Assembly (NCBI RefSeq): GCF_047948215.1 | Contig: NC_134456.1 | Location: 12,611,730-12,675,729 of the forward strand | Reading direction: 5' to 3' | Length of the DNA: 64,000 nucleotides | DNA from: Lycorma delicatula | Taxonomy: Eukaryota; Arthropoda; Insecta; Hemiptera; Fulgoridae | Shown here: positions 1-11,980 of the stretch, piece by piece | Layout of the letters: each line of letters opens with the position of its first letter | How positions within the stretch are numbered: the first letter of the stretch is position 1 | Program-made: the position numbers and the translations under genes | Notes under the pieces: generated by a model | What the model was told of the DNA's origin: nothing | Seen by the model: the letters and a program-made list of their open reading frames with translations, nothing else | Database searches by the model: none

Positions 1-3000
1 AGTCCTCCTATGAATATTATACTACAGAAACAGATAGTGTGTAATTTATGACAGACATACCTGAAAATAGTTTTATATAGACAATATTTTGAGTCCCATC
101 CCATACGGGAGTAATTTATATAAATAAAATAATTGATTAACTTAAAATAAGTTACAAATTTTGAACTGCACCCAAACTGCTAAACAGCTATTTTAAAGAT
201 TAGAATGTTCTTTTTCGACTGCTTCATATGATTTTTTATGAAACTCTGGAAAGTGTTTTTCATTTTTTCTTATAATTTCATTAATTTTATCTACCTAATT
301 GAAGAATAAGTATAAATGCTTCTTCCCAAGATCAGAATAATAAAACAAACTAGTAATAAACTACTAAACTATTCTTATTTAAATAAACTATTATTAAATA
401 TTAACTGTGAATTTGCTGATTAAATAAGTTACAACCTCAGTCTAATCAATCACAAGTAATCACAATGTTGTCCTTCCACAGGACACAATTATTTCAAACA
501 TTGCCTTGGTATCTTTAGTCCTAAGTCTTTCTGTGTAACAAATAAACACAGATAACCATAGTTTTATTGTCTTTAAAGGTTTTCTCATCTTCATTTTTAG
601 TATCATAATAGTGTATATTAACTACAAGAACTTTGAGTCTACATAACGTAGTCTTGGTTAGACTAAGTTATGTAGACTCAAAGACAAGATATTTTTTATC
701 TTGCAGTGGAGATAAGTGCATTTTTGCACCAAAAAGTTTAGAAAATAACACATTATTTTAATATAATATTTATGAAATTAATTGCAGAACAAAATATATA
801 AATACAGGAGCACACACAGCAATATGTACATATAGCAGACAAAAGATTTATTAAAAAAATATACATATATATTTTACATTATGTGTATCAAGAGAAGAAC
901 CAGAACCTTGAATGTGACATCTTTTCAAAATTGAGTTTTTGGCTCCCAAGTGTTTTAATAGATATTTATTATCATGTGGTAGAACCTTAAACGTGTTAAT
1001 ACTACATTTAGTCTTTAGATAGCAGCACTTCTACAACCTTGTAAATGTTTATAACTAAAATCTGCTGTCATAACCTCTCATGTGCAGCACATGTGTTTCT
1101 GCTTTTACAGGTTGGCTCTACTTCTGCTTTTGTGTTCATTCTACAAGCTTTTACCAAGTGATTTTCATGGTTTGCTATTTGTATTAAAAGCTAGAATAAA
1201 TCAACAGAAAAAACAAAGAAAGTCATTGATTGCATTACAGTACATTACATCACACAGAAGATGTAATTAATGAATGAAAGAAGGATGAGATCAAGGAGAT
1301 GGTAAGATCTGTTTCATTTCCTAATATATTAGATAATCCAAATTTTTCTGACAATTCACACTGAGATTCAACATTTGATGTAAGTGATATTAACAACTGA
1401 TGATTCTGATTCTGACATGTCAGTTGATGTTTCTAGTATCCTTGATTCTGAAAATTATAATGTTACACCCCGCACTGATAATTCATCTGATCGCGAAACT
1501 TTTTCTCTTAATCAGAGTAAAGAAATGAACTGAAGTATTACATCAGAAAAAAAAAAAACTGAAAAACTATTTCAATCTTATCCTGCTTTAATCTTGTAAC
1601 GAAATATAAGACAGCAGGGCTGAAAGTATTTTGATTACTGCGTGATAAAGTAAGTAAAAAGAAAAACATGATGTAGTAGGTTTCATTTCCTCCTTTTTTA
1701 TTTGTAAAATTAAAAATTTTCACTTTTTCTTACTCTTATAAATTTTCACTTTTTTTGTTACTCTTGTTAAATGAATTAGTCTAATGCTCTATGGTTAGTC
1801 AGTTTCGTTCCATCCTTCAAAGACTCAACATATGTTTATTGCAAATGTATAATTAATTAATACAATATTGTTATAAATATCAATTACAATTTCAAAGATA
1901 ATAATAAAAATAATCTATATTATAATTGAATTAAAGACTTTTATTTATTTGAGTGAACTAGCGAATAATAAAATATTTAGAATAATTAAACCTAACCAAA
2001 GTATTGAACCAAGGCGGCATATTATTTGACAGATTTTATAGACAAAAATATTGTATTTAAATAAAACTATAAATATTTTAAATTAAGTTGTATGTGTATG
2101 TAAGCTGTGCATCAGAAAAAAGCCGCGTGACAGGAAAGTCTTACAATTGTGTTGTCGGCTTTTTATGATGTTTGTTTTTTGACCTTAATATTTTGTTTAT
2201 TATTTTGACTTAACACTATGCAAAGTTCTGATGTCAGATTTAATATAGTTTATACAGGAAAGTTCACTTATGGCTTTTTTTCTAATCCTATAATTAGTAG
2301 TTTTTCTCTACTGTATTTATTATTAAATAAGCTTTTAGGTTTCATACTATAGTTCACTATTTTTTTTAAATTTTAATTCATTCATTTTAAATTTGATCAT
2401 CTTACATATGTAATTATTATAGAAATTATTTCATAATGTTAATTATTATAGTGTTAATTAAATTACAGGGTTCAATTTTAACCTGTTACTACATCTATTT
2501 CTTTTCTGTACTATAAATACCATACTATACCAAACAAAATAGAAAGTAAGACAAAATATTATTTGTATTAAAGTGTTTATTATTAAAAATAAAAAAAAAA
2601 CCTTATAGTTTAGAATAATAGTTATGTTTAATATTGAAATATTTTTGTTTTTATTGTCATAAAAGTGCAATTTCAGTTATTTTATGTTGCATATTATGAA
2701 GAACTTTTTCTCACACAATTTTTGACAAAAAATGATATGATTATTATTCATACACATCAATTTTTATTATTTAATTCCTCTATTGCACATATGAAAAATT
2801 AGCTTTGCTATCTTTAGCAGAGAAATTCTAAAAAAAAATTGTTTTTTTAAAACTTTCTACTATTTTTTAATATCACCTCACTAGAAATGTTCTAACTTCA
2901 GTAGATACTTACTTAATTAAAAACTAATTGATTAATAGTTTAGTTATAAATTACATATAAATATTTGTTAAAAATGAAAATTGCAATTATCCAGTATAAT

Positions 3001-3538
3001 GCATTTAACCAAGCATAACCATCATATTAGCATTAGTTAAGAGTTGCAACACTCTGTCTGCTTTTTCTATAGTAACTTATTCTTAACTGGCAATCACATA
3101 ATAACCTGTTAGTATAATTTTTAAATAAAAATTAATATTAAGTATAATCAAAGAAATGTAATTTTATATTAGTTATAAATTTAATTTAATTTTTAAATTC
3201 TCAGTATATTGACAGACTTGAAAAAAATAACTTGTTACAGAATCATTAAATTTAAAGAGAAAAACCAAAACATTATCACAAAAATATGCAACTATTGCAC
3301 AGAGTATGTTGTAAAGTGCCAACCACTATTTCAACCACTGTTGAAATAAAATTTAAGAAAAAAATTTTTCAGAGTTGGAGGATTGTTTATTAATTACCTC
3401 TATAAAATGTACTTATTCAGTAGGACTGAATGTAAAGTTTCTATCACAACTAATGTTAATATATGAAATAATACTACATACATATATATATATATATACT
3501 TTAATACATAGTGTAAATACATTCATATTGTAAAATAC
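1..3538. other. AT-rich intronic or 3' flanking DNA, no gene seen
   Basis: I see no supportable coding exon here. If the minus-strand transporter gene continues towards its 3' end, this is intron and the remaining exons lie beyond the left edge. The stretch holds a 24-bp inverted repeat at 631-683 and a short TA microsatellite at about 3481-3500. The short ORFs are low-complexity and unconvincing. Confidence 0.5.
631..683. repeat. 24-bp inverted repeat with 5-nt loop
   Basis: Arms 631-654 and 660-683 are complementary over 24 bp with one mismatch (a G in the left arm against a T expected from the right). The loop is TGGTT. It could be a hairpin in the transporter transcript, a tiny foldback element or a chance palindrome. 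No flanking duplication was recognised. Confidence 0.8.
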
Positions 3539-3663
3539 CTTGCTAGTTTTGAGTATTTTCGAAGTCTACCACCAGCTCCATGATTGAATGTTTCTTCAAA
3601 TGCTTCTGCATAACAGAGACAAGGTTTCTTGAGCATGTAACAAAGGTCTTGAGCACATTTCAC
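3539..3663 (-). CDS. SLC36/PAT amino acid transporter, internal exon (third seen)
   Basis: Read on the minus strand this 125-bp exon is bounded by a pyrimidine-rich acceptor ending TTTTAG and a GTATTT donor. It translates as VKCAQDLCYMLKKPCLCYAE followed by AFEETFNHGAGGRLRKYSKL and the start of an Arg codon. This matches the segment after the second membrane helix of proton-coupled amino acid transporters (SLC36 family, 'pathetic'-like in flies), where a conserved HxLVKCxxxLC stretch precedes a YAE motif and an RLRKYS-like motif. It begins in phase 0, exactly as the exon at 7256-7406 ends. The exon ends two bases into a codon, so at least one more exon must lie further left. Family assignment is from remembered conservation. 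Confidence 0.8.
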
Positions 3664-4145
3664 CTAAAAGTAAAAATAAAACCATGTCATGAAATTATTC
3701 CTCCAGTATGTTAATTAATTTCAGAAAAACAGTTAAATTACATTGAAAATGTAACAACACATTTATTTACATTACTACTTTCACTTGATACAAAAATGTT
3801 TTGTATTTTTTAAATCTCTTTTTTTGTAGCCCGGTAAAAATTTTCCACAGAGCTGTCCCTTTTTGGTTATGCTGATAAATTTAATTAATCTATTTAATTC
3901 TTGTATATTTCAGTATGAATTTTACTAAATTTCTTTGCTTTGAACTTCCATTTCTTCATATGTTTTAAACTTTTTTACTGGTTTTTCTTTCTACTGATAG
4001 TTCTTGAAAATACTTGTATATAAATATTTCAGAATCATTTTACTTCATTTTTCTTAACAATTATCAGTTTCTGATAATTGTTAGAAGCTTAATTATATCT
4101 TATTAAGATATAATTACAAACATTTTATATATATATATATATATA

Positions 4146-6304
4146 TTTTGTTTGTCTTCAGTCATTTGACTGGTTTCATGCAACTCTCCAAGATTCCCTA
4201 TCTAGTGCTAATCAAATCATTTCAGTATACCCCCTACATCCCAAATCCCTAATAATTTGTTTTACATATTCCTAATGTTGCCTGCCTGCACAATTTTTTC
4301 CTTCTACCTGTCCCTCCAATATTAAAGCGACTATTCCAGGATGCCTTAATGTGTGGCCTATAAGTCTGTCTCTTCTTTTAACTATTTTTTTCAAATGCTT
4401 CTTTCTTCGTCAGTTTGCTGCAACACCTCTTCATTTCTCACTTTATCGACCCATCTGATTTTTAATATTTTCCTGTAGCACCACATTTCAAAAGTTTCTA
4501 ATCTTTTCCTCTCAGGTACTCCCATTGTCCAAGTTTCATTTCCATATAAAGCTACGCTCCAAACATATACTTCCAAAAATCTTTTCCTGATGTTTAAATT
4601 AATTTTTGATGTAAGCAAATTATATCTCTGACAAGGCTCATTTCACCTGTGCTATTTGGCATTTTATATCACTCCTGATTTGTCCATATTTAGTAATTCT
4701 ACTTCCCAAATAACAAAATTCTTCTACTTCTATAATCTTTCCTCTTCCTATTTTTACATTCAGTGGTCCATCTTCGTTATTTCTGCTACATTTCATTACT
4801 TTCGTTTTGTTCTTGTTGATTTTCATGCGGTAGTTCTTGCGTAGGACTTTATCCATGCCTTTCATTGTTCCTTCTAAATCTTTTTTACTCTCAGCTAGAA
4901 TTACTATATCAGCAAATCTTAGCATCTTTATCTTTTCACCTTGTACTGTTACTCTGGATCTAAATTGTTCTTTAACATCATTAACTGCAAGTTCTATGCA
5001 AAGATTAAAAAGTAACGATGATAGGGAACATCCTTGTTGGACTCCCTTTCTTATTACGGCTTCTTTCTTATGTTCTTCAATTATTACTGTTGCTGTTTGG
5101 TTCCTGTAAATGTTAGCAATTGTTCTTCTATCTCTGTATTTTAACCCTAATTTTTTTTAAAATGCTGAACATTTTATTCCAGTCTACGTTATCAAATGCC
5201 TTTTCTAGGTCTATAAATGACAAGTATGTTGGTTTGTTTTTCTTTACTCTTCCTTCTACTATTAATCTGAGTGCTAAAATTGCTTCCCTTGTCCCTATAC
5301 TTTTCCTGAAACCAAATTGGTCATCTCCTACTCTCCTTTCAATTCTTCACAGAATTCTAGTTAAGATTTTTGATGCATGGCTAGTTAAGCTAATTGTTCT
5401 GTATTCTTCACATTTATCTGCTTCTGCTTTTTTTGGTATCAAAGAACTCTTTTTGAAGTCTAATGGAACTTCCCCTTTTTCGTAAATATTACACACCAGT
5501 TTGTATAATCTATCAATCGCTTCCTCACCTGCACTGCGCAGTAATTCTGCAGGTATTCCGTCTACTTCAGGAGCCTTCCTGCCACTCAAATCCTTTAATG
5601 CTTTCTTATATTCACATCTCAGTATTGTTTCTCCCCTTTCATCCTCTTCAACTTCCTCTATAACACCATTTTCTAATTCATTTCCTTCGTATAACTCTTC
5701 AATATATTCCACTCACCTATCAACTTTTCCTTTCGTACTATAATTTGGTGTATCATCTATGTTTAACACATTATTAGATTTTAATTTATGTACCCCAAAA
5801 TTTTCCTTAACTTTCCTGTATGCTCCATCTGTTTTACCAATGTTCATTTCTCTTTCCACTCTTTTTACATTAGTTTCCACTTCATGTTTATAGTATTTCT
5901 TAATTGTCGATAGTTCCTTTTACTTCCTTCATCACTAGCACTTATATTTTCTACGTTCATGCATCAACTGTAATATATCCTCTGAAAGCCAAGGTTTTCT
6001 ACCAGTTCTCTTTGTTTCACCTGAGGTTGCTTCTGCTGATATAAGAATTTCCTTTTTAACATTCTCCCATTCTTCTTATACATTTTATAACTTATCTTTT
6101 TTTACTCAGATCTCTCACAATGTCCTCCTCAAAAATCTTCTTTACCTCCTCTTCCTCAAGCTTCTCTAAATTCTACCAATTCATCTTACACCTTTTTTTC
6201 AGGTTTTTAAACCCCAATTTGCATTTCATTGTCACTAAATTATGGTCGCTATATTACGACCAATAATTAATTATGGAACAGACATTGGTCTGTTCCAGGG
6301 TAAG
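4146..6304 (-). mobile_element. RTE-like LINE copy A, 5'-truncated, defective
   Basis: On the minus strand this runs from the end of the endonuclease domain through the reverse transcriptase to the family's 3' end, whose plus-strand form is TCTTCAGTCATTTGACTGG. Recognisable pieces are SGRKAPEVDGIPAELL (RT start), LTSHASKILTRIL and LRFADIVILAESKKDLEG. The last should carry two adjacent aspartates (FADD) but has one, an in-frame loss of a catalytic residue. Frameshifts and stops break the ORF elsewhere. It sits in the transporter intron in the same orientation as the gene. Its 5' end abuts half a mariner, with a scrambled junction at about 6258-6303. Confidence 0.85.
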
Positions 6305-6960
6305 CTGTTAATAGTGTGGTGATCCTCCAAATAATCACAGAAAATCGGACCATGGGCCACTCAAAAGATGGTTAATATAACCTTACCAGCCAATGGTTGC
6401 ATTTTGAATTTCTTACAGACAGGAGATTCAGAGCGTTTCTACTGCATGCTTTGACACTTGGACTCCGGCTCAAAATGGTTTATCCAAGTTTCACCACAGG
6501 TTAAAATCCTGTCCAAAAATGCGTTACATTCGTTATTGAAACGATGTTTGAGTTCAGTACAAATGCGAAATCTCTCAGCTTTGTGATAAACGGTAAGCTC
6601 TCTGGGAATCCACCTTGCACAAGTCTTACGATAGTTCAGTTTGTTTTAAATGATGGAATAAGTTGTGCCACCACTTATTGGGTATTTTTCAGAAATTTGT
6701 TCAACTGTAAGTCATCGGTCTTCTTGGATAATCGAATCAATACGAGAATCTAACGCCGAGGTCGACACTGTTACCGGACGCTCGGACCAGTGGTTGTCAT
6801 TCGTGCTTTTGTGTCCACTTTTAAAACTTTTCACCCATACGTAAAAACACACACGGTTCATGCAACTACTGCCGTATTTTCTGGTCATCCGAGAGAATAT
6901 TTCTAATGGTTGTACACTTTCTGAAAGTAGAAATCTGATCATACAACACTATTCTTCAAA
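6305..6960 (-). pseudogene. mariner transposase, N-terminal half
   Basis: On the minus strand, VCFYVWVKSFKSGHKSTNDN and the following RPVTVSTSALDSRIDSIIQEDR match the N-terminal DNA-binding part of mariner transposases. After frameshifts, ILTCGETWINHFEPESK matches the first catalytic block. The usual Asp of TCDETW reads Gly (codon at 6493-6495). An in-frame stop follows in the KCQSMQ*KRSES stretch. Similarity ends near DYLEDHHTINS, where the RTE-like copy begins, so the last two catalytic residues and the 3' terminal repeat are missing. No C-terminal half was found on the far side of the LINE, so this is not a simple nested insertion. Confidence 0.8.
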
Positions 6961-7255
6961 AGTATTTTCTTAGAGCGGAGAAACTATGACTATGTAAACT
7001 ATGAGAAACTATGTTTACGTAAATATTAATAGAAAATATTATTTACAAATGTGTATGTACTAATGTTAGTGGAATTATGTAATGCATAAAATGCCATAGC
7101 TGTGATGATGGTTTACGTACAACAAAAAACCCTTACATATTAAGTTACTGGAACTCTATTACAAAAAACATAAAACTATCACAAAAACTGTATTACATTA
7201 CTTAATCATGTCACTGTATTAAAATATTGTTAGATATAAAATAGAAATTACTTAC

Positions 7256-7406
7256 CACTAAATATATACAGTGTGTACAAAGAATTCCAACAACAACTGT
7301 ACTTATAATTCCAACCAGAATACCACTATGTGAGAATCCATTAGGTATTGCCAATATACCAGAACCAAGACTGCTTTTAATAACATGCAATACACTTCCA
7401 ACATCC
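7256..7406 (-). CDS. SLC36/PAT amino acid transporter, exon with first membrane helices
   Basis: This 151-bp minus-strand exon has a ...TTTTAAG acceptor and a GTAAGT donor. One base completes the Ser codon from the exon at 9837-9923; the next 50 codons read DVGSVLHVIKSSLGSGILAI, PNGFSHSGILVG and a hydrophobic stretch ending in THCIYLV. This is the signature start of the PAT/AAAP transporter fold: a first helix broken by the SLGSGILAIPN motif, then a second hydrophobic helix. The family imports small amino acids, usually with protons, at the plasma or lysosomal membrane. It is the strongest evidence for the gene. There are no stops, and the phase matches both neighbouring exons. Confidence 0.88.
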
Positions 7407-7690
7407 CTTAAAATTTTAAAATTAGAAAACTAAGTTAGTCATATATGTTCATTTCATTTTACGACAAACAGAAGTAATAATATTGTCATAAAGATCTTTA
7501 TGTCTCTGGTACGACTAAAATTGGACGCCTGTCAATTCTAAAATACAAAAGAGCCTCTTAATCAATATTATGTTCAATTTCATTATTCAAACTAGAACAT
7601 AAATTATACTTACATTCATGCATGGAGGTAGCAAGAATCAACTTATTTATTTGATTAGTGTATTGACTGTGTATTTTTTATTTTCTAGTA

Positions 7691-9002
7691 CTGTGCCAAT
7701 TAATCCAAACACAAAGATTGTATTATAAAAAGTAACTTTATTTAGAAAAAAAATCATACCTGTACAATTAGTGAATATCTAATAATTAATATGTCCTCCT
7801 TCATTCTTAATTACTTCACATACATGATTTGGCAAAGTTAAAACACACACATGTGTATGCACATTTTCCTGATTTCTTCATCATGAAATCATACCGATTG
7901 ATATTATTGCTTTACTGAGTTTAATTTTTGTGGTACAATTCATTTTTGAGAGTTGTTTTTTGACTATTGCCCAAAGATTTTCAATTAGGTTTAAGTCTTG
8001 GGAGTTGCATAGCCAAGGAAACATTTTAAAGTTTTATTCTTCAAAAACCTTTTCTATTTTTTTGGCAGTATGGCACTGTACCAAATCTTGTTAGAACCCC
8101 ATTACCTTGAGGGAATTTGTTTTGAAGCTGTGTTACAATGTTATATTCAGAATCTTTGATATATACACTTTTCAACATCCGTCTACAGGAAATAATAAAC
8201 AAGAGCCTTTAAATGTGAAACAATCCCAAAATATTTTTTCTGGGGATGTTTAACTGATTGTTGGATATGAGCTGGTGATGTATTGTCATCTGATGCTTTT
8301 CTAACATATTGAACCTTTTGCCCCTGAACATAAAAATGTAAATCATTAGAAAACATAACATTTTCCAGTGTTTTTGATCTAATTACCACATCCCTTGGCC
8401 CACAAGTGACTTTTTAAACACTGCCGGTGTTAAAAGCTGCGTTTTAGCTGTCCAACAAGCTTTCTGTCCAGCTGCAAGAAGTTGGCATCTAAGAATTCTC
8501 ACATGTAAATCTTTTCCAGTGCTGCTAATTCTCAATTTAAGTACAAAGCAGATAATTTTGGATCGGTTTACTTTTTCTCACTATTAACTGATACTGTGTT
8601 GGAATATTTTTTCTTTACAGCCACATTTGCCTCTCCTTTGAGGTAAAAAGGAACCGGTTTCTTTAAATTATTTTAAAATAACATTCCCTGTCTCTATTCC
8701 AACATCATATTCCAAAGCTATTTGTTGTGTCATTCTGGTATGTTCAGAAAGAGAAATAATTTTTGAATGTTTTCTTGAAATTATTTCCATTTTTATATAT
8801 ATTCAAAATACACAAAACAAAAAATAAAAAAAATATGATTTTGTAATAAAAAATTAAACTTTCACAAAACACTATTTATATTCACTTACCATTAATCTCA
8901 CATTAAACAGACAATTTAAAGAATGGGTGTGATCAAGCAGTGCAGCCACAATATAGATATAAAAAAAAATTCTCTGTGTTCAGATTAATTTATACGCTAC
9001 TG
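7691..9002 (-). mobile_element. Tc1-like DNA transposon (DD34E), decayed
   Basis: The element is bounded by TA dinucleotides and imperfect terminal inverted repeats: the left end begins CTGTGCCAATTAATCC, and the right end read inward contains AATTAATCTGAACACAGAG. The minus-strand transposase relic includes KDLHVRILRCQLLAAG, VMFSNDLHFYVQGQKVQYV, QDLVQCHTAKKI and DLNLIENLWAIVKKQL. I count 34 residues between the second Asp and the Glu, the Tc1 spacing. The first catalytic position reads FSND where FSDE is usual, so the Asp appears to be Asn. There is a stop after the KVFEE stretch and several frameshifts. It lies in the transporter intron between the exons at 7256 and 9837. Confidence 0.8.
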
Positions 9003-9836
9003 TAAGAATGATTAAGACCAAATATATTAAAATTTTTGCAGATAGTCATGCAAAACAACTTTGAGTTAAAGTCCCTTTGTTAGGCAACTTAATTATAATA
9101 CACTTATTTCAACCATCATTTAAAAAACTAGCTTTATTTGATGAATTTTTATTGGCTAACATTCAAAAAGGTTATCACCAACCAAAAAAACACAAACAAC
9201 AAATGCAACTAAAAAAAAAAGAAAAGTTATTAAACAGATGTGAAAAGAAATCACTATCAAAATTTAAAAAGAAATTTTGCAAAAATTGATATTCAAAAAA
9301 AAGAGGTTATAAATGGATGCAACGTAATTTGGTTTAAGAATGTATAAAATCACAGAATTAACAAAAGATAAATTAATACATTTATCAAAGTTGCAGAGAC
9401 AGAGATATTTCTATTACCCAATTTACCATACATCCAGTTGTTCACATTAATTGGATAAGTAGTAAATTTGCAAGATGATCACTTAGTACAGCTAAAAGTG
9501 ATAATACTAATCAGAAAAAATACATAATTCATAGAATTATGTTTAATATTTATGCTTGAGAATTAAAGCAACAATAGAGAGAACTGATAGATTACTTTTA
9601 CCGTTTTTAAAAATGAAACTAATTTATAAAAGATTTTGATTAATATATTTATGTGAGTTTTTTAAACATTTTTTGTGTACTGATAAACAGATGACTTTGA
9701 TTGTGCAGTGCTACTTGCTATTACCATAACTTTCACTTTGGCAAATCCTAGTCAAAATACAAACATATATTGTATAATAACTTAATAAGTGAACTCTTTT
9801 CAAAGTACCTATAATAAGATTAATTTATATACTTAC
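9003..9836. other. intronic AT-rich DNA
   Basis: This is intron of the SLC36-like gene between the Tc1-like element and the next exon. The ORF at about 9077-9289 is lysine-rich low-complexity sequence and is not a credible gene. Confidence 0.6.
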
Positions 9837-9923
9837 GATGTTGCTTTAGTCAGATCTCGTTGGTCATACGCTTCATTTTCCTTTTGTTTGTTTTCAGGAG
9901 AGGAATAAGTGGCAAGCTCAATT
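9837..9923 (-). CDS. SLC36/PAT amino acid transporter, N-terminal cytoplasmic exon
   Basis: This 87-bp minus-strand exon lies between a TTAACAG acceptor and a GTAAGT donor. After one base completing an upstream codon it reads IELATYSSPENKQKENEAY and DQRDLTKAT, then two bases of a Ser codon finished in the next exon. It is hydrophilic, as expected for the cytoplasmic N-terminus before the first helix of PAT transporters. Its sequence is not diagnostic; the call rests on splice sites, open frame and exact phase agreement with the exon at 7256-7406. The start-codon exon must lie upstream, at higher coordinates, and was not identified. Confidence 0.7.
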
Positions 9924-10930
9924 CTGTTAAATAATAATTAATAAAAAAACAACAAATTTTATTATAAATTTCAAATTTTTAATATTCATATACAGAAATA
10001 TTTTGAAGTAACTAAATATTAATAAGAAATTGGAATAATACCAGGTTGTTTTTAATAACTGTGACATATTTTTAAGTTAAAGTAGATAAATTTAATAACA
10101 TATTTGCTATGTATCTTTTCTTTGTTGATGCAGTAATAACTGAATGCAACTACATGTATCCGTTCAATTATTTCTTATCAGATATTTTTTTGTTATTTAT
10201 AAATTTGTGTCAGCGCCAACTGCTACTGTCATTAATTACAACTAAATTTCAATAGCGCACAGTAAAACTGCATCCATTATTGTTTCATTGGAGTGATCAA
10301 TGGGGGTTTATTAAATTTGCCTGTAAATTTGCTGGGCATTTTATCCTTTTTCCACGCCTTTAATTCACAGAGTAATTCAGAAAATATGTTCCATTGAAAG
10401 ATATTTTCACGAAGGTGTTATAATGATGGCTACAAATTGTTTTAAATTGATGATAAGTTCTAATATACACTGTGTAAGTTAGTTCAAATCATTAAGCCTA
10501 AGCAGCAGCTGTGCATAGACCGCTTTGGTCAATAACATGATATTTGTTTTCATTTAATCAAATTGTGAACTATCTTCTGGAACAGTTTGTTGTTACTGGT
10601 GTTATTTACCCTTATTTGTAATTAGGATATATCTACTCTAGCTGATTATTTAGGCTATGTTTAATAAATTATTGTTAATTTATGAATGTTTTCTTTTCTT
10701 TTTTTCATCAATTTAGCAAACTTTTGTGTATAGATTATGAACAATTGAATATTTTATTAAAAGATTTTTTTGTTTCAGACGATAAGTTTCTGGTCATTGC
10801 GTACAAATGGTATACTGAATTGTGTGTACTTCTGCAATTATGATTGTTATAGTAATCATGAAACAAAACGCTATTTAAGAAGTTGTAAATTACGAAATAT
10901 ATAATAAAAAGAAGTTCAGTTTTATCCTCC
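9924..10930. other. AT-rich DNA upstream of the visible transporter exons
   Basis: No exon, promoter or repeat could be supported. The transporter's first exon and promoter may lie here or further right, but nothing identifies them. Confidence 0.4.
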
Positions 10931-11067
10931 TTTAAATCTTTTAATATTATTATTATTATTTCTTTTTCTTTTGGAGTTTTAGGGGCATCGACTGCTATGG
11001 TCATTGGCCCATTCCACAACAAAAAAGAAAAAGAAAAAAGATTCTATATCCTCCCAGTACGAAAACT

Positions 11068-11544
11068 CGGTACTTACGTATTAACGCCACCGCAGCTACA
11101 GTTTTATTTAAAAACAAAGTAGTCAATCGGATTTCGGTGGAAAATGAACAGTCTCTTTATTAATTTTAATAAATGATTATTTATATTTATTTATTTTATA
11201 AATATAATTTAACTAAACTTAGCCTACGCTCGCTAACCTTGACTAATTAACACCGTAATTTTTTGAGTATTTATTTAATAAATTCAGTAATTATTGCAAT
11301 TATTTATTATTTAAATAATCAAAACACTCCTGTTAATTAGTCAAGATTAACGACCGTAGGTTAAGTTTGGTTAAATTATATTTATAAAATAAATAAATAT
11401 AAATAACCATTTATAAAAATTAATAAAGAGACTGTTTTGAATCTATGTTAAACTCTATGTCGGCCCATTTTCCACCGAAATCCGATTGACTACTTTGTTT
11501 TTAAATAAAGCTGTAGCTGCGGTGGCGTTAATATATAAGTACCG
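11068..11544. mobile_element. foldback MITE with long inverted repeats
   Basis: The two halves are near-perfect inverted copies (about 180 and 210 bp), starting CGGTACTTACGTATTAACGC on the left and reading inward CGGTACTTATATATTAACGC from the right. The flanks carry a 6-bp direct repeat AAAACT (11062-11067 and 11545-11550), a plausible target-site duplication. The right arm has about 30 extra bases (near 11440-11472) absent from the left arm. The centre is short and AT-rich. There is no coding capacity and the superfamily cannot be named. It inserted into the 3' UTR of gag-only LINE copy 1. Confidence 0.85.
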
Positions 11545-11980
11545 AAAACTCTAGCGACATAGTCAAAATACAAAATACCTTTTCCTCCCCCGAAAAACAA
11601 AAACTCAGGTGACATAGTGAACGACTAGTCTTAGTAAAATAAAAGAGCATCTAAAAAAGACTTATCAATGATTAATGAAAACCCCAAAAACACAACATTA
11701 CAAGGTTGTAAAGGCCCTTGTCATTTTAAAATATTTCTACTCGTTTCTTACGAAATTTAATCAAAAACTCTCAAAACAAAACTTGTCAGTGATTTAACTG
11801 AAATACTCATCAATAAAATCTATTAAACGAAAACATGAAAAGAGGGTAAAGGGCCCTTGACATTTAACATCACACGCAAAACACCTTTATATTATCTCAA
11901 TATCTATATTAATTAAAAATTAAAATTTGATTTATTATAAAAATCTCAATCTAGATAATTGATCTTTCGCTTTCTGAAAT

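Noticed and set aside
9077..9289. 70-codon lysine-rich frame
   Set aside because: Low-complexity translation of A-rich DNA inside an intron, with no domain.
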